Shown one piece after another: positions 6,942-15,598 of a stretch of DNA of 64,000 bases. The position numbers were made by a program, and so were the translations under genes. The notes under the pieces are model-generated. The model made no database searches. It worked only from the letters and a program-made list of their open reading frames with translations, and was not told the origin of the DNA. The stretch spans positions 1-64,000 of the forward strand of contig CAZLNM010000008.1 in NCBI GenBank assembly GCA_964561025.1. Direction: 5' to 3'. This DNA is from JAAZNF01 sp964561025. GTDB lineage: Bacteria > Myxococcota > B64-G9. Within the stretch, counting starts at the first letter, position 1, and each line of letters opens with the position of its first letter.

Positions 6942-9496
6942 ATCCCCGCCTGCAGAACCTTTCGCTGCGCTACGTGGACTTTCTGATACGGCGCTACCCC
7001 TGGGTGCTGGTGGTGGGCCTGGTGTGCTCCGCGCTGGGCGCGTATTCGGCCTCGCATTTCGAGGTCAAGACCGACTTCGCCGAGCTTCTGCCCCAGGACG
7101 AGCCCTCGATCAAGGATCTCGAGCGGGCCAAGGCCCGGGTGGGCGGGCTGTCGAACATGATCGTGGCGGTGTCCAGCGACGACCTCTCGGCGAACCGGCG
7201 CGCCATCGACGATCTGGTCGCCCGCCTGAACCGCCTGGGGCCGCAGTACCTGCGCTTTCTAAAGTACGACATCAACCAGGAGAAGGCCTTCTACGAGAAG
7301 TGGAAGCACCTGTTCGCCGACCTGGTTGACCTGGAGCAGATCCACGACAGGCTCGCCAAGAAGATCCGCTACGAGCGCATCAAGAACAACCCCGTGCTCA
7401 ATATGGATCTGGACGGGGAGCCGCTGGAGCCGGTGGAGTTCGATCTTGGCGACATCCGCGCAAAATACGAGAAGAAGACCTCCTCGTACCAGCGCTACGT
7501 CGATGGCTACTTCACGGGAGAGGACGGGCACCTGTGGGTCATCCTGGTGTATCCGCCGGGATCCTCGGCCGGCGTCGAGTTCGGAAAGCGCTTGCTGGCC
7601 CGGGTGCGCCAGGCCGCCGCGGAGGTGTGCAGCGACCGCAAGGTGGCCCTCAGCGAGGACCTGGACACGCTCATCCGTGACGGCTGCAAGAAGAAGTACC
7701 ACCCCTCCATGGAGGTCGGCTTCACGGGCGGCATCGTCAACGCCATCGTGGAGCAGGAGGCCATCATCCAGGACATCGTGCTCGTCACCAGCATCTGCGT
7801 GCTGCTCAACCTGCTGGTGATCTTCATCTACTTCCGCTCCTTGCGCTCGGTGCCCATCATCGGCATCGCCCTGGGCGTCGGGACGGTGTGCACCTTCGGC
7901 GTCTCGATCTTCATCGTAAAGAACCTCAACACCGCCACCGCCTTCCTGGCCTCGATCATCGTCGGCAACGGCATCAACTTCGGGCTCATCCAGCTGGCGC
8001 GATTGTACGAGGAGCTGCGCGCCGGCAAGCCGCTGCGCGAGGCGCTGGCGGCGGCCATCGCGTTCACCCTGCAAGCCACCGCCACCGCGGCCCTGGCCGC
8101 CTCGATCTCGTACGGCTCGCTGATCATCACCAACTTCCGGGGGTTCAACGGGTTCGGCTACATGGGCGGCCTGGGGATGATCCTGTGCTGGATCGCCGCC
8201 TTCACCGTCCAGCCCGCGCTGATCATCCTCTTCGAGCGGCTCTTCCCCTGGCGGGTGAGGCAGAAGGAGAAGGGCCTGCGTCACGGGTTCTTCGTGGCGC
8301 CGCTCGGGCGCTTCGTGACGCGCCACGGATTGTCGCTGCACGTGATCGGCGTGCTGCTCGCCGTCGGCTCGGCGATCCTGGCCATCCCCTACCTCAAGGA
8401 TCCCTTCGAGTACAACTTCAACAACCTCCGCAACCAGGCCTCCCGCAAGTCGGGCCCCTGGGCGCTCATCCGACGGGTGGATCCCATCTTCCCGCGGCGG
8501 CTCGATCCGTCGTTTATCTTGGCGGATCGCCTGGACCAGGTGCCGCTGATCGCGGCCGAGCTGAACCGCAACAACTCCATGGGGCCGCACATGGGGCTGT
8601 TCGTGGAGATCCACACGCTGTACTCCTTCCTGCCGTCGGAGCAGGACAAGAAGCTGCGCGTGCTCGCGAAGATCCGGCGCCTGCTCTCGGACAGCACCCT
8701 GAGCTGGCTCTCCGACGAGGAGCGCGCCGACGTCGAGAAGTACCGGCCCCCGGAAGACCTGCGCGCCATGACGCTCGCCGACCTGCCCGAGTCCATCACC
8801 CGCATGTACACCGAGCTGGATGGGCGCAAGGGGCTCATCGTCCTGCTCTACCCCCGCGATGACCGCTCGGTGTACGACGGCCGCTTCCTCATCGAGCTTT
8901 CGGACGCCTCGCGAACGGTGCGGCTCCCGGACGGCGAGGTCATCCATTCGGCCGGGGTGGGCACCGTGTTCGCGGACATGATCAAGGCCATCCAGCGCGA
9001 TGGCCCGCGAGCGGTGGCGGCGTCCTTCCTGGGGGTCATCCTGATGGTCGCCTTGCTGTACCGATCGCTTCGCTTTGTGCTGCTGATCGTGAGCGCCATG
9101 GTGTTCGGCGTCGTCTGGATGCTGGGGGCCACCGCGCTGGTGGGAGAGAAACTCAACTTCCTCAACTTCATCGCCCTGCCCATCACCTTCGGCATCGGCA
9201 TCGACTACTCGGTGAACAACCTGACCCGCTACCGAATCGAGGGCCCGGGCTCCATCCAGCGGGTGCTCGAGAACACCGGGGGAGCGGTGTTCCTGTGCTC
9301 TCTCACCACCATCATCGGTTACTCGTCGCTGCTCATCGCCGACAACCGCGCCCTGGTCTCGTTCGGCTTGCTGGCCAACCTGGGGGAGGTCACCACCCTG
9401 GCGGCGGCCCTGCTGCTCATGCCTGCCCTGATCACCATCATCGAAAGACGAAAAGAGAAAAAAAGGGCTCTCCGGGAGAACAATAGTACCCTGTAG
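6938..9496 (+). CDS. MMPL/RND-superfamily exporter (HpnN-like lipid transporter)
   Basis: An 852-residue polytopic protein with the duplicated RND plan: one N-terminal helix (about 20-42), a large periplasmic loop with the family element FEVKTDFAELLPQDEPSIKDLE, five clustered helices (about 275-430), then the same arrangement again with terminal helices around 690-840. Motifs GNGINFGLI and FGIGIDYSVN are the conserved helix-4 segments of the two halves. Architecture and length fit MMPL-type exporters such as HpnN that move lipids from the inner membrane. Last gene of the locus, overlapping the Kelch gene by ATGA and followed by an intrinsic terminator. The most economical reading is export of the lipid made by the upstream CDP-alcohol enzymes; the cargo is not proven. 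Confidence 0.85.
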   Translation: MNPRLQNLSLRYVDFLIRRYPWVLVVGLVCSALGAYSASHFEVKTDFAELLPQDEPSIKDLERAKARVGGLSNMIVAVSSDDLSANRRAIDDLVARLNRLGPQYLRFLKYDINQEKAFYEKWKHLFADLVDLEQIHDRLAKKIRYERIKNNPVLNMDLDGEPLEPVEFDLGDIRAKYEKKTSSYQRYVDGYFTGEDGHLWVILVYPPGSSAGVEFGKRLLARVRQAAAEVCSDRKVALSEDLDTLIRDGCKKKYHPSMEVGFTGGIVNAIVEQEAIIQDIVLVTSICVLLNLLVIFIYFRSLRSVPIIGIALGVGTVCTFGVSIFIVKNLNTATAFLASIIVGNGINFGLIQLARLYEELRAGKPLREALAAAIAFTLQATATAALAASISYGSLIITNFRGFNGFGYMGGLGMILCWIAAFTVQPALIILFERLFPWRVRQKEKGLRHGFFVAPLGRFVTRHGLSLHVIGVLLAVGSAILAIPYLKDPFEYNFNNLRNQASRKSGPWALIRRVDPIFPRRLDPSFILADRLDQVPLIAAELNRNNSMGPHMGLFVEIHTLYSFLPSEQDKKLRVLAKIRRLLSDSTLSWLSDEERADVEKYRPPEDLRAMTLADLPESITRMYTELDGRKGLIVLLYPRDDRSVYDGRFLIELSDASRTVRLPDGEVIHSAGVGTVFADMIKAIQRDGPRAVAASFLGVILMVALLYRSLRFVLLIVSAMVFGVVWMLGATALVGEKLNFLNFIALPITFGIGIDYSVNNLTRYRIEGPGSIQRVLENTGGAVFLCSLTTIIGYSSLLIADNRALVSFGLLANLGEVTTLAAALLLMPALITIIERRKEKKRALRENNSTL

Positions 9497-9511
9497 CTCC
9501 CAGAGAGTTTT
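9468..9511 (+). terminator. Intrinsic terminator of the envelope-lipid locus
   Basis: CTCTCCGGGAG (9468-9478) pairs with CTCCCAGAGAG (9497-9507) with one mismatch across an 18-nt loop, followed by TTTT. The left arm lies inside the last codons of the RND gene. Confidence 0.6.
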
Positions 9512-9523
9512 GTGGCGTATGCG

Positions 9524-9555
9524 TTACAGTGATGTGATTTTTCACTACATCTGTA
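9524..9555 (+). promoter_or_regulatory. Imperfect dyad, candidate upstream activator site
   Basis: TTACAGTGATGTGA, a short T run, then TCACTACATCTGTA form an imperfect inverted repeat of about 32 bp. The outer TACAG and inner GTGA match; the middle does not. It lies about 130-160 bp upstream of the sigma-54-like element at 9682, the usual distance for an enhancer-binding protein. Confidence 0.35.
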
Positions 9556-9624
9556 CCAATGGCGCAATCGAAGACAATTTCACCAAAAGGTCTGGGCATT
9601 GGCTTTCGGGAATTTCCCTATTTT

Positions 9625-9637
9625 ATTCAATTAGTTA
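9625..9637 (+). promoter_or_regulatory. IHF-like site
   Basis: ATTCAATTAGTTA matches WATCAANNNNTTR with one mismatch. It lies between the dyad and the -24/-12 element inside an AT-rich stretch, where a bend would be expected in sigma-54 promoters. Confidence 0.3.
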
Positions 9638-9681
9638 CAAACAACAAAATTCTTGCCTTAAAAGAATCATAAAGATGATTA

Positions 9682-9697
9682 TGGCATGAGATATGCA
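9682..9697 (+). promoter_or_regulatory. Sigma-54-like -24/-12 promoter for the hisC-like gene
   Basis: TGGCATGAGATATGCA has GG at 9683-9684 and GC at 9695-9696 with exactly 10 nt between, as in TGGCACG-N4-TTGCW; two consensus positions differ. Transcription would start near 9708, about 60 nt before the start codon at 9770. The whole 273-bp gap 9497-9769 is distinctly AT-rich and has no gene. Confidence 0.5.
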
Positions 9698-9769
9698 TCA
9701 ATACCTACCGAAGCTGATTTTGACATATGAATCAAGAAGAATGGTTTTCTAACTAGATGGAGCGACGTC

Positions 9770-10927
9770 ATGGAAGCCAGACCTGAACTTCATCCCCTTT
9801 TCTTCCGCGGACCGGACGTCTCCGACCGGGTGAAGAACCTCAAGCCCTACGATGCGGTTTCCTCTCTGGACCTCATCAAGGCCAACCCGGGGGTGGAGCA
9901 CTTCAAGCTGGACTGGAACGAGAGCACCATCCCGCCCTCGCCCAAGGTCAAACAAGCGCTGGTCGATTACCTGTCCAAAGACGGGCATCTCAACTGGTAT
10001 CCCGATATGGCCTATCAGCCGCTGCTCGACCGGCTGGCGAACTACGTGGGGTGCGAACCCTCGCAGCTCCTGCTCACCAACGGCTCGGATTCGGCGCTGG
10101 ATCTTCTGTGCCAGACCTTCTTGAACCCTGGCGACAACATGGTCTTCCCGGTCCCGACCTACACCCACATGTTGCAGTTCGCCGAGCGGGCCGGCGCTGA
10201 ACTCCGGGGCATTCCGGGCGAGAACCCCTTCGTGCCGCAGATCCAGGAGCTCATCCCCCACATCGACTCCCACACCCGGATCATCTACCTCGCCAACCCC
10301 AACAACCCGACCGGAAACGTCTACTCGCCGGCCCGCCTGCTCGAGCTGGCCATCCGCTTCCCGCACGCCCTCATCGTGTCCGACGAGGCCTACTTCGAGT
10401 TCGCCGGCATCAGCGCGGTCAAGCTCGTGAACGAGGTCCCGAACCTGGTGGTCACCCGCTCGTTCTCGAAGTGCTTCGGGCTGGCCGGGTTGCGGCTCGG
10501 CTACATCGTCGCCAACCAGCGGCTGATTTCGGACCTGCGCCGCGCCCACAACCCCAAGAGCGTCAACATGCTGGCCCAGCTGGCCGCAGACGCGGCGCTG
10601 CAGGATCTCCCCTACTACCGGTCCTTCGTGCGCGAGGCCAAGCGTAGCGCGGCCTTGTTCGTCTCGTTCTGCGAGAAGCGCAAGATCCCCTGCCGCCCGA
10701 CCTACGCCAACTTCGTGTTGGTCCAGTTCCCGAACGCCCCGGAGATCGCCCGCAGGCTTTCGGAGGCGGGCGTCCACGTGCGCGACCGCTCCTCGCAATT
10801 GCCCGGCGTCATCCGCATCAGCCTGGCGACCGAGGCCCAGACGCGGCGCATTCTGGAGCGGCTGGAGCGCATCCTCGACAACCACGTGGAGCTTCGCTCA
10901 CTTCAGCTCGAGGCCCCGGCTCCCTGA
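9770..10927 (+). CDS. hisC: Histidinol-phosphate aminotransferase-like PLP enzyme
   Basis: A 385-residue fold-type I aminotransferase. The PLP Schiff-base Lys is K234 in SFSKCFGLAGLRLGY; NPNNPTGN (about 177-183), D205 and Y208 (SDEAYFEF) are cofactor contacts. Overall order and length match HisC, which converts imidazole-acetol phosphate plus glutamate to histidinol phosphate. No other his genes are nearby, and a sigma-54-like promoter precedes it. A related role, such as aromatic or threonine-phosphate aminotransferase (CobD-like), therefore remains possible. It overlaps the convergent VanZ-like gene by 25 bp. Confidence 0.7.
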   Translation: MEARPELHPLFFRGPDVSDRVKNLKPYDAVSSLDLIKANPGVEHFKLDWNESTIPPSPKVKQALVDYLSKDGHLNWYPDMAYQPLLDRLANYVGCEPSQLLLTNGSDSALDLLCQTFLNPGDNMVFPVPTYTHMLQFAERAGAELRGIPGENPFVPQIQELIPHIDSHTRIIYLANPNNPTGNVYSPARLLELAIRFPHALIVSDEAYFEFAGISAVKLVNEVPNLVVTRSFSKCFGLAGLRLGYIVANQRLISDLRRAHNPKSVNMLAQLAADAALQDLPYYRSFVREAKRSAALFVSFCEKRKIPCRPTYANFVLVQFPNAPEIARRLSEAGVHVRDRSSQLPGVIRISLATEAQTRRILERLERILDNHVELRSLQLEAPAP

Positions 10928-11328
10928 GGCGCGATTGGACTTTTCTTTCTGATCCGAAAACCCGAGAACCAATAGTACATCAGGCTGCCCAGGACCGCGC
11001 CGGCCACATCGGCCAGGGCGTCCCACGCGCTCGAATCCCTGCCCGGAACGGTTCCCTGGTAGAGTTCGTCCGCCGTCGCGATGACCACCACCAGGATCCA
11101 GCAGAAGAACAGCGTACCGAGGCTGGTCGTCGGCCAGGCCAGCGTGGCCAGCGCCCGAAGCAGCAAAAAGGCGAAGATGGAATACTCCAGGCCGTGAACC
11201 AGCTTGTCCATGCCGTCAAAGGACAGGTTGATCGGAATTCTCTGAATCGACGAAAGAGAAAAGATGAGCACCACGTACAGGGTGAGCGGCAACCACGTCC
11301 ACGCGAATCTTGCGGCGGGGTGTGGCAT
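10903..11328 (-). CDS. VanZ-like membrane protein
   Basis: A 141-residue protein with four hydrophobic segments. The motif DGMDKLVHGLEYSIFAFLL followed by ADELYQGTVPGRDSSAWDALADVAGAVLG is characteristic of the VanZ-like family of small inner-membrane proteins. Function is poorly known in the family; VanZ itself gives low-level teicoplanin resistance. The gene lies 18 bp downstream of the BFN-domain gene on the same strand and probably shares its transcript. Its 3' end overlaps the hisC-like gene on the other strand. The ribosome-binding site is weak (GAGG about 14 nt upstream of ATG). Confidence 0.75.
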   Translation of the reverse strand: MPHPAARFAWTWLPLTLYVVLIFSLSSIQRIPINLSFDGMDKLVHGLEYSIFAFLLLRALATLAWPTTSLGTLFFCWILVVVIATADELYQGTVPGRDSSAWDALADVAGAVLGSLMYYWFSGFRIRKKSPIAPQGAGASS

Positions 11329-11346
11329 GCACGCCGGCTGGCGCCC

Positions 11347-11928
11347 TCACATCTTGTATTTGCCGAAATCCTCGGGCTTCAGGTTCTCCAAGATCTGGGT
11401 CCACTTGTCCTTGTTCGGATCGCCGCTGGACTTCTTCCCGTCCTTGGACTCGCCATCCCTGGAGGACTCTTCTCTTCGGATCTGCGCCAGATCCACGAGC
11501 TGGGTGGTCTCGACCACCTTCCGGGATACGAAGATCGAAGCGCCGGTTCGCAGCGCCAGCGCGATGGCGTCGGAGGGACGTGAGTCGACGAGGTGTGTCT
11601 GCCCATCCAGAGCGCGCAGCACCAGGTTGGCGTAGAAGGTGTTGTCGCGCAGATCGGTGACTTCCACTCGCTCGAGCTTTCCCCCGAGGGTGACCAGCAC
11701 GCCCTTCAGGAGATCGTGGGTCATGGGCCGGGCCAGGCGCGTGCCCTCCAGCTCGGAGGCGATGGCGCTGGCCTCGACCAGGCCAATCCAGATGGGAATG
11801 GCCATGTTGCTCTCGGCCTCCTTGAGCAGCACGACCGGCATGTTGTTGGTCGGGTCCATGGTGATGCCCGCCACGACCACTCGCACCAGATCTCCGCTGG
11901 CGCCGGGCGACAGTGGTTGTTCGCTCAT
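11347..11928 (-). CDS. BFN-domain (bifunctional nuclease family, DUF151) protein
   Basis: A 193-residue cytosolic protein. The segment LKEAESNMAIPIWIGLVEA followed by RPMTHDLLKGVLVTLGGKLERVEV and DSRPSDAIALALRTGASIFV is the hallmark of the BFN/DUF151 family, whose plant and Thermotoga members have nuclease activity. The charged tail (about 150-193, DGESKDGKKSSGDPNKD) is probably flexible. Start chosen at ATG 11928, with AGGAGG just upstream; an ATG seven codons earlier has no better site. It shares strand and close spacing with miaB upstream and vanZ-like downstream. Confidence 0.8.
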   Translation of the reverse strand: MSEQPLSPGASGDLVRVVVAGITMDPTNNMPVVLLKEAESNMAIPIWIGLVEASAIASELEGTRLARPMTHDLLKGVLVTLGGKLERVEVTDLRDNTFYANLVLRALDGQTHLVDSRPSDAIALALRTGASIFVSRKVVETTQLVDLAQIRREESSRDGESKDGKKSSGDPNKDKWTQILENLKPEDFGKYKM

Positions 11929-11974
11929 GCTGTCTCCTCCTGGGCCCATCCTATCTCGCCCCCGCCCGCTCCTG

Positions 11975-13294
11975 TCAACCTTCGCGACGCACCTCGCCCC
12001 ACAGCGTGTGCCCGCGGGCCTCGAGGACGCGCACCGAAAGCCGCTCGCCCGGCACGCCCGCGCCGGGCCGCGGAAAATTCACCACCCGGTTGCACCGGGT
12101 CCGCCCGGTGCCGCAGCCCGGATCGCGACGGCTCGCGCCCTCGAAGATGATCTCGTAACTCCTCCCCACCATCCGCTCCAGCGCCTTCGATTCCAGGGTC
12201 GAAAGGAGCTGCTGGAGCCGAGAGAGGCGCCGCTTCTTTTCCGCGGACGGCACGTCATCCGGCCACTCGGATGCCTTCGTGCCCGGCCGCGGCGAGTAGC
12301 AGAAGGAGTACGCCTGCTCGAAGCCCGCGCTCTCGACCACCGAGAGCGTCTGTTCGAAGTCCGCCTCGGTCTCGCCCGGAAAGCCGACGATCACATCCGA
12401 GGTCACGCTGACCTCCGCGATGCGCCTTCGCGCGCGCTCGACCAGGGACAGGAAATGCGCCGCGTCGTAGCCCCGGTTCATCCGCCGCAGGACCGCATCG
12501 GAGCCCGCTTGCAGCGGCAGGTGCAGGTGCTCGCACACCCGCGGCAGCTCGGCGACGGCCGCGATGAGGTCGTCCGAGAGATCCTTGGGATGGCTGGTGG
12601 TGAAGCGGATCCTCTCGACCGCTCCCTGGCGATCGAGGGCGCGGAGCAGGTCCGCAAAGCCCGCCGCGCCGTCGCGGAAAGAGTTGACGTTCTGGCCCAG
12701 CAGGGTCACCTCTCGCGCCCCGGCCCGGGCCAGCGCTTCCACCTCGGCGAGGATGTCGGAGACCGGCCGGCTGACCTCGCGGCCGCGCGCGTAGGGCACC
12801 ACGCAGAAGCTGCAGAAGTTGTTGCAGCCCTTCATGATGGTCACCAGGGCCGAAAGGCCTACCCGCCCGGTACAACGCAACGGGACAAACCCCGGGTCCG
12901 CAGGGGTGTGCGCCGCCAGGTCGAGCACCAGATCCTTGCCCGCCTGGATGGTATCGGCGATGGCGGCGATTCGACCGATGGCGTCGGGGCCGATCACCGC
13001 GTCGAGGTACGGCGCCTTGGCGAGCAGCGCGGCGCCCTCCTGCTGCGCCACACACCCGGCCAGGACCAGGCGGACGCCTCGGCTGCGGCGGGCGGCTTGA
13101 AACCGCCCGATCTCGCTGAGCGCCTTGTGCTCCGGCTTGGCGCGCACGGAGCAGGAGTTGACCAGGATGAGATCCGCTCGGCGAGGCTCGCTCGCTTCTT
13201 CCCAGCCGGCCGCGAGCAACAGCTGGGCCATGCGGTCGGAGTCGTGCTCGTTCATCTGACAGCCGAAGGTGCGTATGAAGAAACGCCGCGCCAT
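11975..13294 (-). CDS. miaB: tRNA-2-methylthio-N6-dimethylallyladenosine synthase MiaB
   Basis: A 439-residue methylthiotransferase. N-terminal UPF0004 cysteines C12, C48 and C81 bind the auxiliary 4Fe-4S cluster. The radical-SAM triad is C157, C161, C164 in GCNNFCSFCVVPYARG. A TRAM-type C-terminal domain ends in the segment with LSVRVLEARGHTLWGEV. It adds the methylthio group to i6A37 of tRNAs reading UNN codons. Length and motif order are normal for MiaB rather than RimO or MtaB. The downstream BFN gene follows after about 45 bp. Confidence 0.9.
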   Translation of the reverse strand: MARRFFIRTFGCQMNEHDSDRMAQLLLAAGWEEASEPRRADLILVNSCSVRAKPEHKALSEIGRFQAARRSRGVRLVLAGCVAQQEGAALLAKAPYLDAVIGPDAIGRIAAIADTIQAGKDLVLDLAAHTPADPGFVPLRCTGRVGLSALVTIMKGCNNFCSFCVVPYARGREVSRPVSDILAEVEALARAGAREVTLLGQNVNSFRDGAAGFADLLRALDRQGAVERIRFTTSHPKDLSDDLIAAVAELPRVCEHLHLPLQAGSDAVLRRMNRGYDAAHFLSLVERARRRIAEVSVTSDVIVGFPGETEADFEQTLSVVESAGFEQAYSFCYSPRPGTKASEWPDDVPSAEKKRRLSRLQQLLSTLESKALERMVGRSYEIIFEGASRRDPGCGTGRTRCNRVVNFPRPGAGVPGERLSVRVLEARGHTLWGEVRREG

Positions 13295-13309
13295 GAATCG
13301 GAGAGGTGA

Positions 13310-13744
13310 CTAGCGGGACTTTCGAGGCCGTTCGGGGATGATGACTCTCTGGGTGATGTCGTGTCTCGAGGCGGCGGCGCCAAAGGCGGGGGCCTGGGAT
13401 GGCTCGCCCTGGGCCGGGGAGTGCTTCTCCACGTAGGCCTGGATGCGTTTCTGGATGCGTTCGTCGATGCCATCGAAGGCGATGCCCATGCCGCGCTCGG
13501 GATGTTCTTGGCTGACGCGCTCCTGAACCCAGCGGACCTCGCCGTTGAGGTCGAAGGGGAACGGCATTCCAGGGAGCGAGAACACCATGCGCACGCGGGT
13601 GCCGATCCGAAGCGGCGTGTCGGTGCGGACGAAAACCCCTCCCCGCGAGATGTTCGTCACGTAGTCGGACAGGAAGCTCCCCACGGTCCGGTACTCGACC
13701 CGGATCTCCGCCTCCGCCCTCCGCTGCCTTCTTTTCTCCACCAT
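13310..13744 (-). CDS. PilZ-domain protein
   Basis: A 144-residue protein with a PilZ fold: RRQRRAEAEIRVEY supplies the N-terminal Arg-rich c-di-GMP loop and TNISRGGVFVRTDTPLRIGTRVRMVFSLPG the D/NxSxxG motif. The family variant, with a following GEVRWV...GMGIAF strand, is common in myxobacteria. The C-terminal 40 residues are Pro/Ala-rich. It likely senses c-di-GMP; a GGDEF protein is encoded at 61395. Start chosen at ATG 13744 with AAGGAG at 13752-13757; ATG 13750 with GGAGG at 13759 is an alternative. The gene ends 15 bp from miaB and may be co-transcribed with it. Confidence 0.8.
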   Translation of the reverse strand: MVEKRRQRRAEAEIRVEYRTVGSFLSDYVTNISRGGVFVRTDTPLRIGTRVRMVFSLPGMPFPFDLNGEVRWVQERVSQEHPERGMGIAFDGIDERIQKRIQAYVEKHSPAQGEPSQAPAFGAAASRHDITQRVIIPERPRKSR

Positions 13745-13774
13745 GAACATCTCCTTGCCCTCCAGAAACAACGC

Positions 13775-15514
13775 TCACCGCGCCCAGGGACTCCCTACCA
13801 TGAAGCGCCCGCACTCGCCACCCAGAAAACATGCGGTATGGTCGCGGCAGGCAAACGCCGACCAGCCGCAGCCGGCGTCGCTCTCGACGAGCTCCCAGGT
13901 GTTGCCGCCGTCATGCGTTGTGTGCAGGCCCAGGTCGGACAACGCCGCGCCACGCAGCTTCCGGTCGAACCAGAGGTCGCGTACCACCTTGGCTCCGGCG
14001 ATGGGACAGGCCGTCCAGGTGGCACCGCCGTCGGTGGTGTGCAGGACGGCGCCGTCTCCGCCGCCGACCCAGCCCTCCCGCTCGTCGATGAAGTGCACGG
14101 CGTTCAAGGTGCCCTCGCCCTGGAGCACGGAAAGGAAGGTCTTGCCCCCGTCGCGGCTCACGAACAACTGCCGACGCTCGCCGGCGACATAGACCGTCCT
14201 CGGTGTCACCACCTGGATCCGCAGAAGATCGGCGCCATTCGCCGGTAACAGCCGCTGCTCCCATGTCTTTCCGCCGTCCCGGGTGGCGACGAGCGTGCCC
14301 GCCGGCCCGACCGCGAGCAATTCGCCCCGCCGAAGCCAGCTCATGTCGTTGATGCGGGTGGAGTCTGGAAGAACCGCCTCGGTCCAGCGGCGTCCCCGAT
14401 CCTGGCCGAAGAAGACCCGCGAATCCTCGGCCAGGAGCGCCATCTCGTCGGGCGAGTTCACCCGGAGTATCCGCGCCGGCACGGGCAGCTTTGCTTCCCA
14501 GCCGTTTCCGTTGGGAGGATAAGAGCTTGCCTCCAGACCCCCGTCGGCAAATACCCGGTACACCTTCCGCGACACCGGGTCCACCTCGAGTTCGCGAATC
14601 GCCCGCTGCCCCGGCGCGAGCACGTTGAGACGAATCCGTCCCTCTCCGGCCATCTCCGCCTGACCGGTCCGGCCTCGGTTGCCGAGGAGGAGGCATGACT
14701 TGCCCCGGCGAGCCGCGCGCACCCACTCTCCCTCGACGGCGGCCTGCACGGGCTCGCCGCGGCGCCTGTCCAGTAGCCAGAGATCTCCTTTCCCGTCGAT
14801 GACGAGGAGCGTCTGCTCGTCCAGAAACAATCCGTCTCGGGGGCACACTCCCGAACTCGAAGCCCACGGGGTTCCAACCCGCATCCATTCCTGTTTCGCG
14901 CTGTGGAGAAGCATTACCCGGTCTTGGAGGAAGAGCGCCACGTCTCCGGCGTCGCTGACCCTGAGGAAACATCTCCCGACGTCTACACTCGCCTCTGGAA
15001 GTCCCATACGCCGCCACTCCAGGCCTACGCTGACAAAGACGGACGCGTCGGTGAGCACGGCGATGTGCTTTCCGGCGGCGGCGAGCGCCAGGGGCCGGCC
15101 GGTCACACGACCGAGCTCGTGGAGCCGGCTCGCGAGTGCCATCACTCGCCCATCGGAGAGCAGGGCGAGCGGCGCATCGCCGGTGGCGAGATCGATGCTT
15201 TTGAGAGCGCCGCTGGATGGCAGGCGCTGGAAGGTCTTTCCGCCGTCCTGGGTGAGCCACGGCGTGCCGTCTGAATCCAACCCGGCGCCGCGGAGCATCC
15301 CCGAAAAAGCGATCTTCTGAAGTCCCCGTACGGGTTCGCGCGAGCGGAGCCTCCATCCAGTCTGTTCAACGGGCAAGGTGTAGATCGAACCGTCGGCGTC
15401 GAGCGCCATGCACACTCTTGGCGTCGGGCAGGCGAGCGCCCGCGGCTCGACTGGCCCCGGCGAGCCCTGAACGAGGCGCATGGCGAGAAGGACCGCGATC
15501 GTCGAATAGGCCAT
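13775..15514 (-). CDS. Exported BNR/Ycf48-like beta-propeller protein
   Basis: A 579-residue protein with an N-terminal signal segment (MAYSTIAVLLAMRLVQG). Asp-box (BNR) motifs recur: TQDGGKTFQRL, TRDGGKTWEQRL, SRDGGKTFLSVL, TTDGGATWTAC and THDGGNTWELV. The arrangement resembles Ycf48/HCF136-like propellers but no photosynthesis is implied. The Cys-rich C-terminus (CGWSAFACRDHTACFLGGEC) suggests disulfides outside the cytoplasm. Function is unknown. Start chosen at ATG 15514 for the signal peptide; there is no convincing ribosome-binding site. It is followed after 30 bp by the PilZ gene. Confidence 0.7.
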   Translation of the reverse strand: MAYSTIAVLLAMRLVQGSPGPVEPRALACPTPRVCMALDADGSIYTLPVEQTGWRLRSREPVRGLQKIAFSGMLRGAGLDSDGTPWLTQDGGKTFQRLPSSGALKSIDLATGDAPLALLSDGRVMALASRLHELGRVTGRPLALAAAGKHIAVLTDASVFVSVGLEWRRMGLPEASVDVGRCFLRVSDAGDVALFLQDRVMLLHSAKQEWMRVGTPWASSSGVCPRDGLFLDEQTLLVIDGKGDLWLLDRRRGEPVQAAVEGEWVRAARRGKSCLLLGNRGRTGQAEMAGEGRIRLNVLAPGQRAIRELEVDPVSRKVYRVFADGGLEASSYPPNGNGWEAKLPVPARILRVNSPDEMALLAEDSRVFFGQDRGRRWTEAVLPDSTRINDMSWLRRGELLAVGPAGTLVATRDGGKTWEQRLLPANGADLLRIQVVTPRTVYVAGERRQLFVSRDGGKTFLSVLQGEGTLNAVHFIDEREGWVGGGDGAVLHTTDGGATWTACPIAGAKVVRDLWFDRKLRGAALSDLGLHTTHDGGNTWELVESDAGCGWSAFACRDHTACFLGGECGRFMVGSPWAR

Positions 15515-15598
15515 GGAGAAGCCCCGGCTTGCGCTGCCCCGTTCGGTATAGCCCACTCCCCCGCCCCGGTAAAGCCCCTTTCGGTCTTCTGGCCGATG

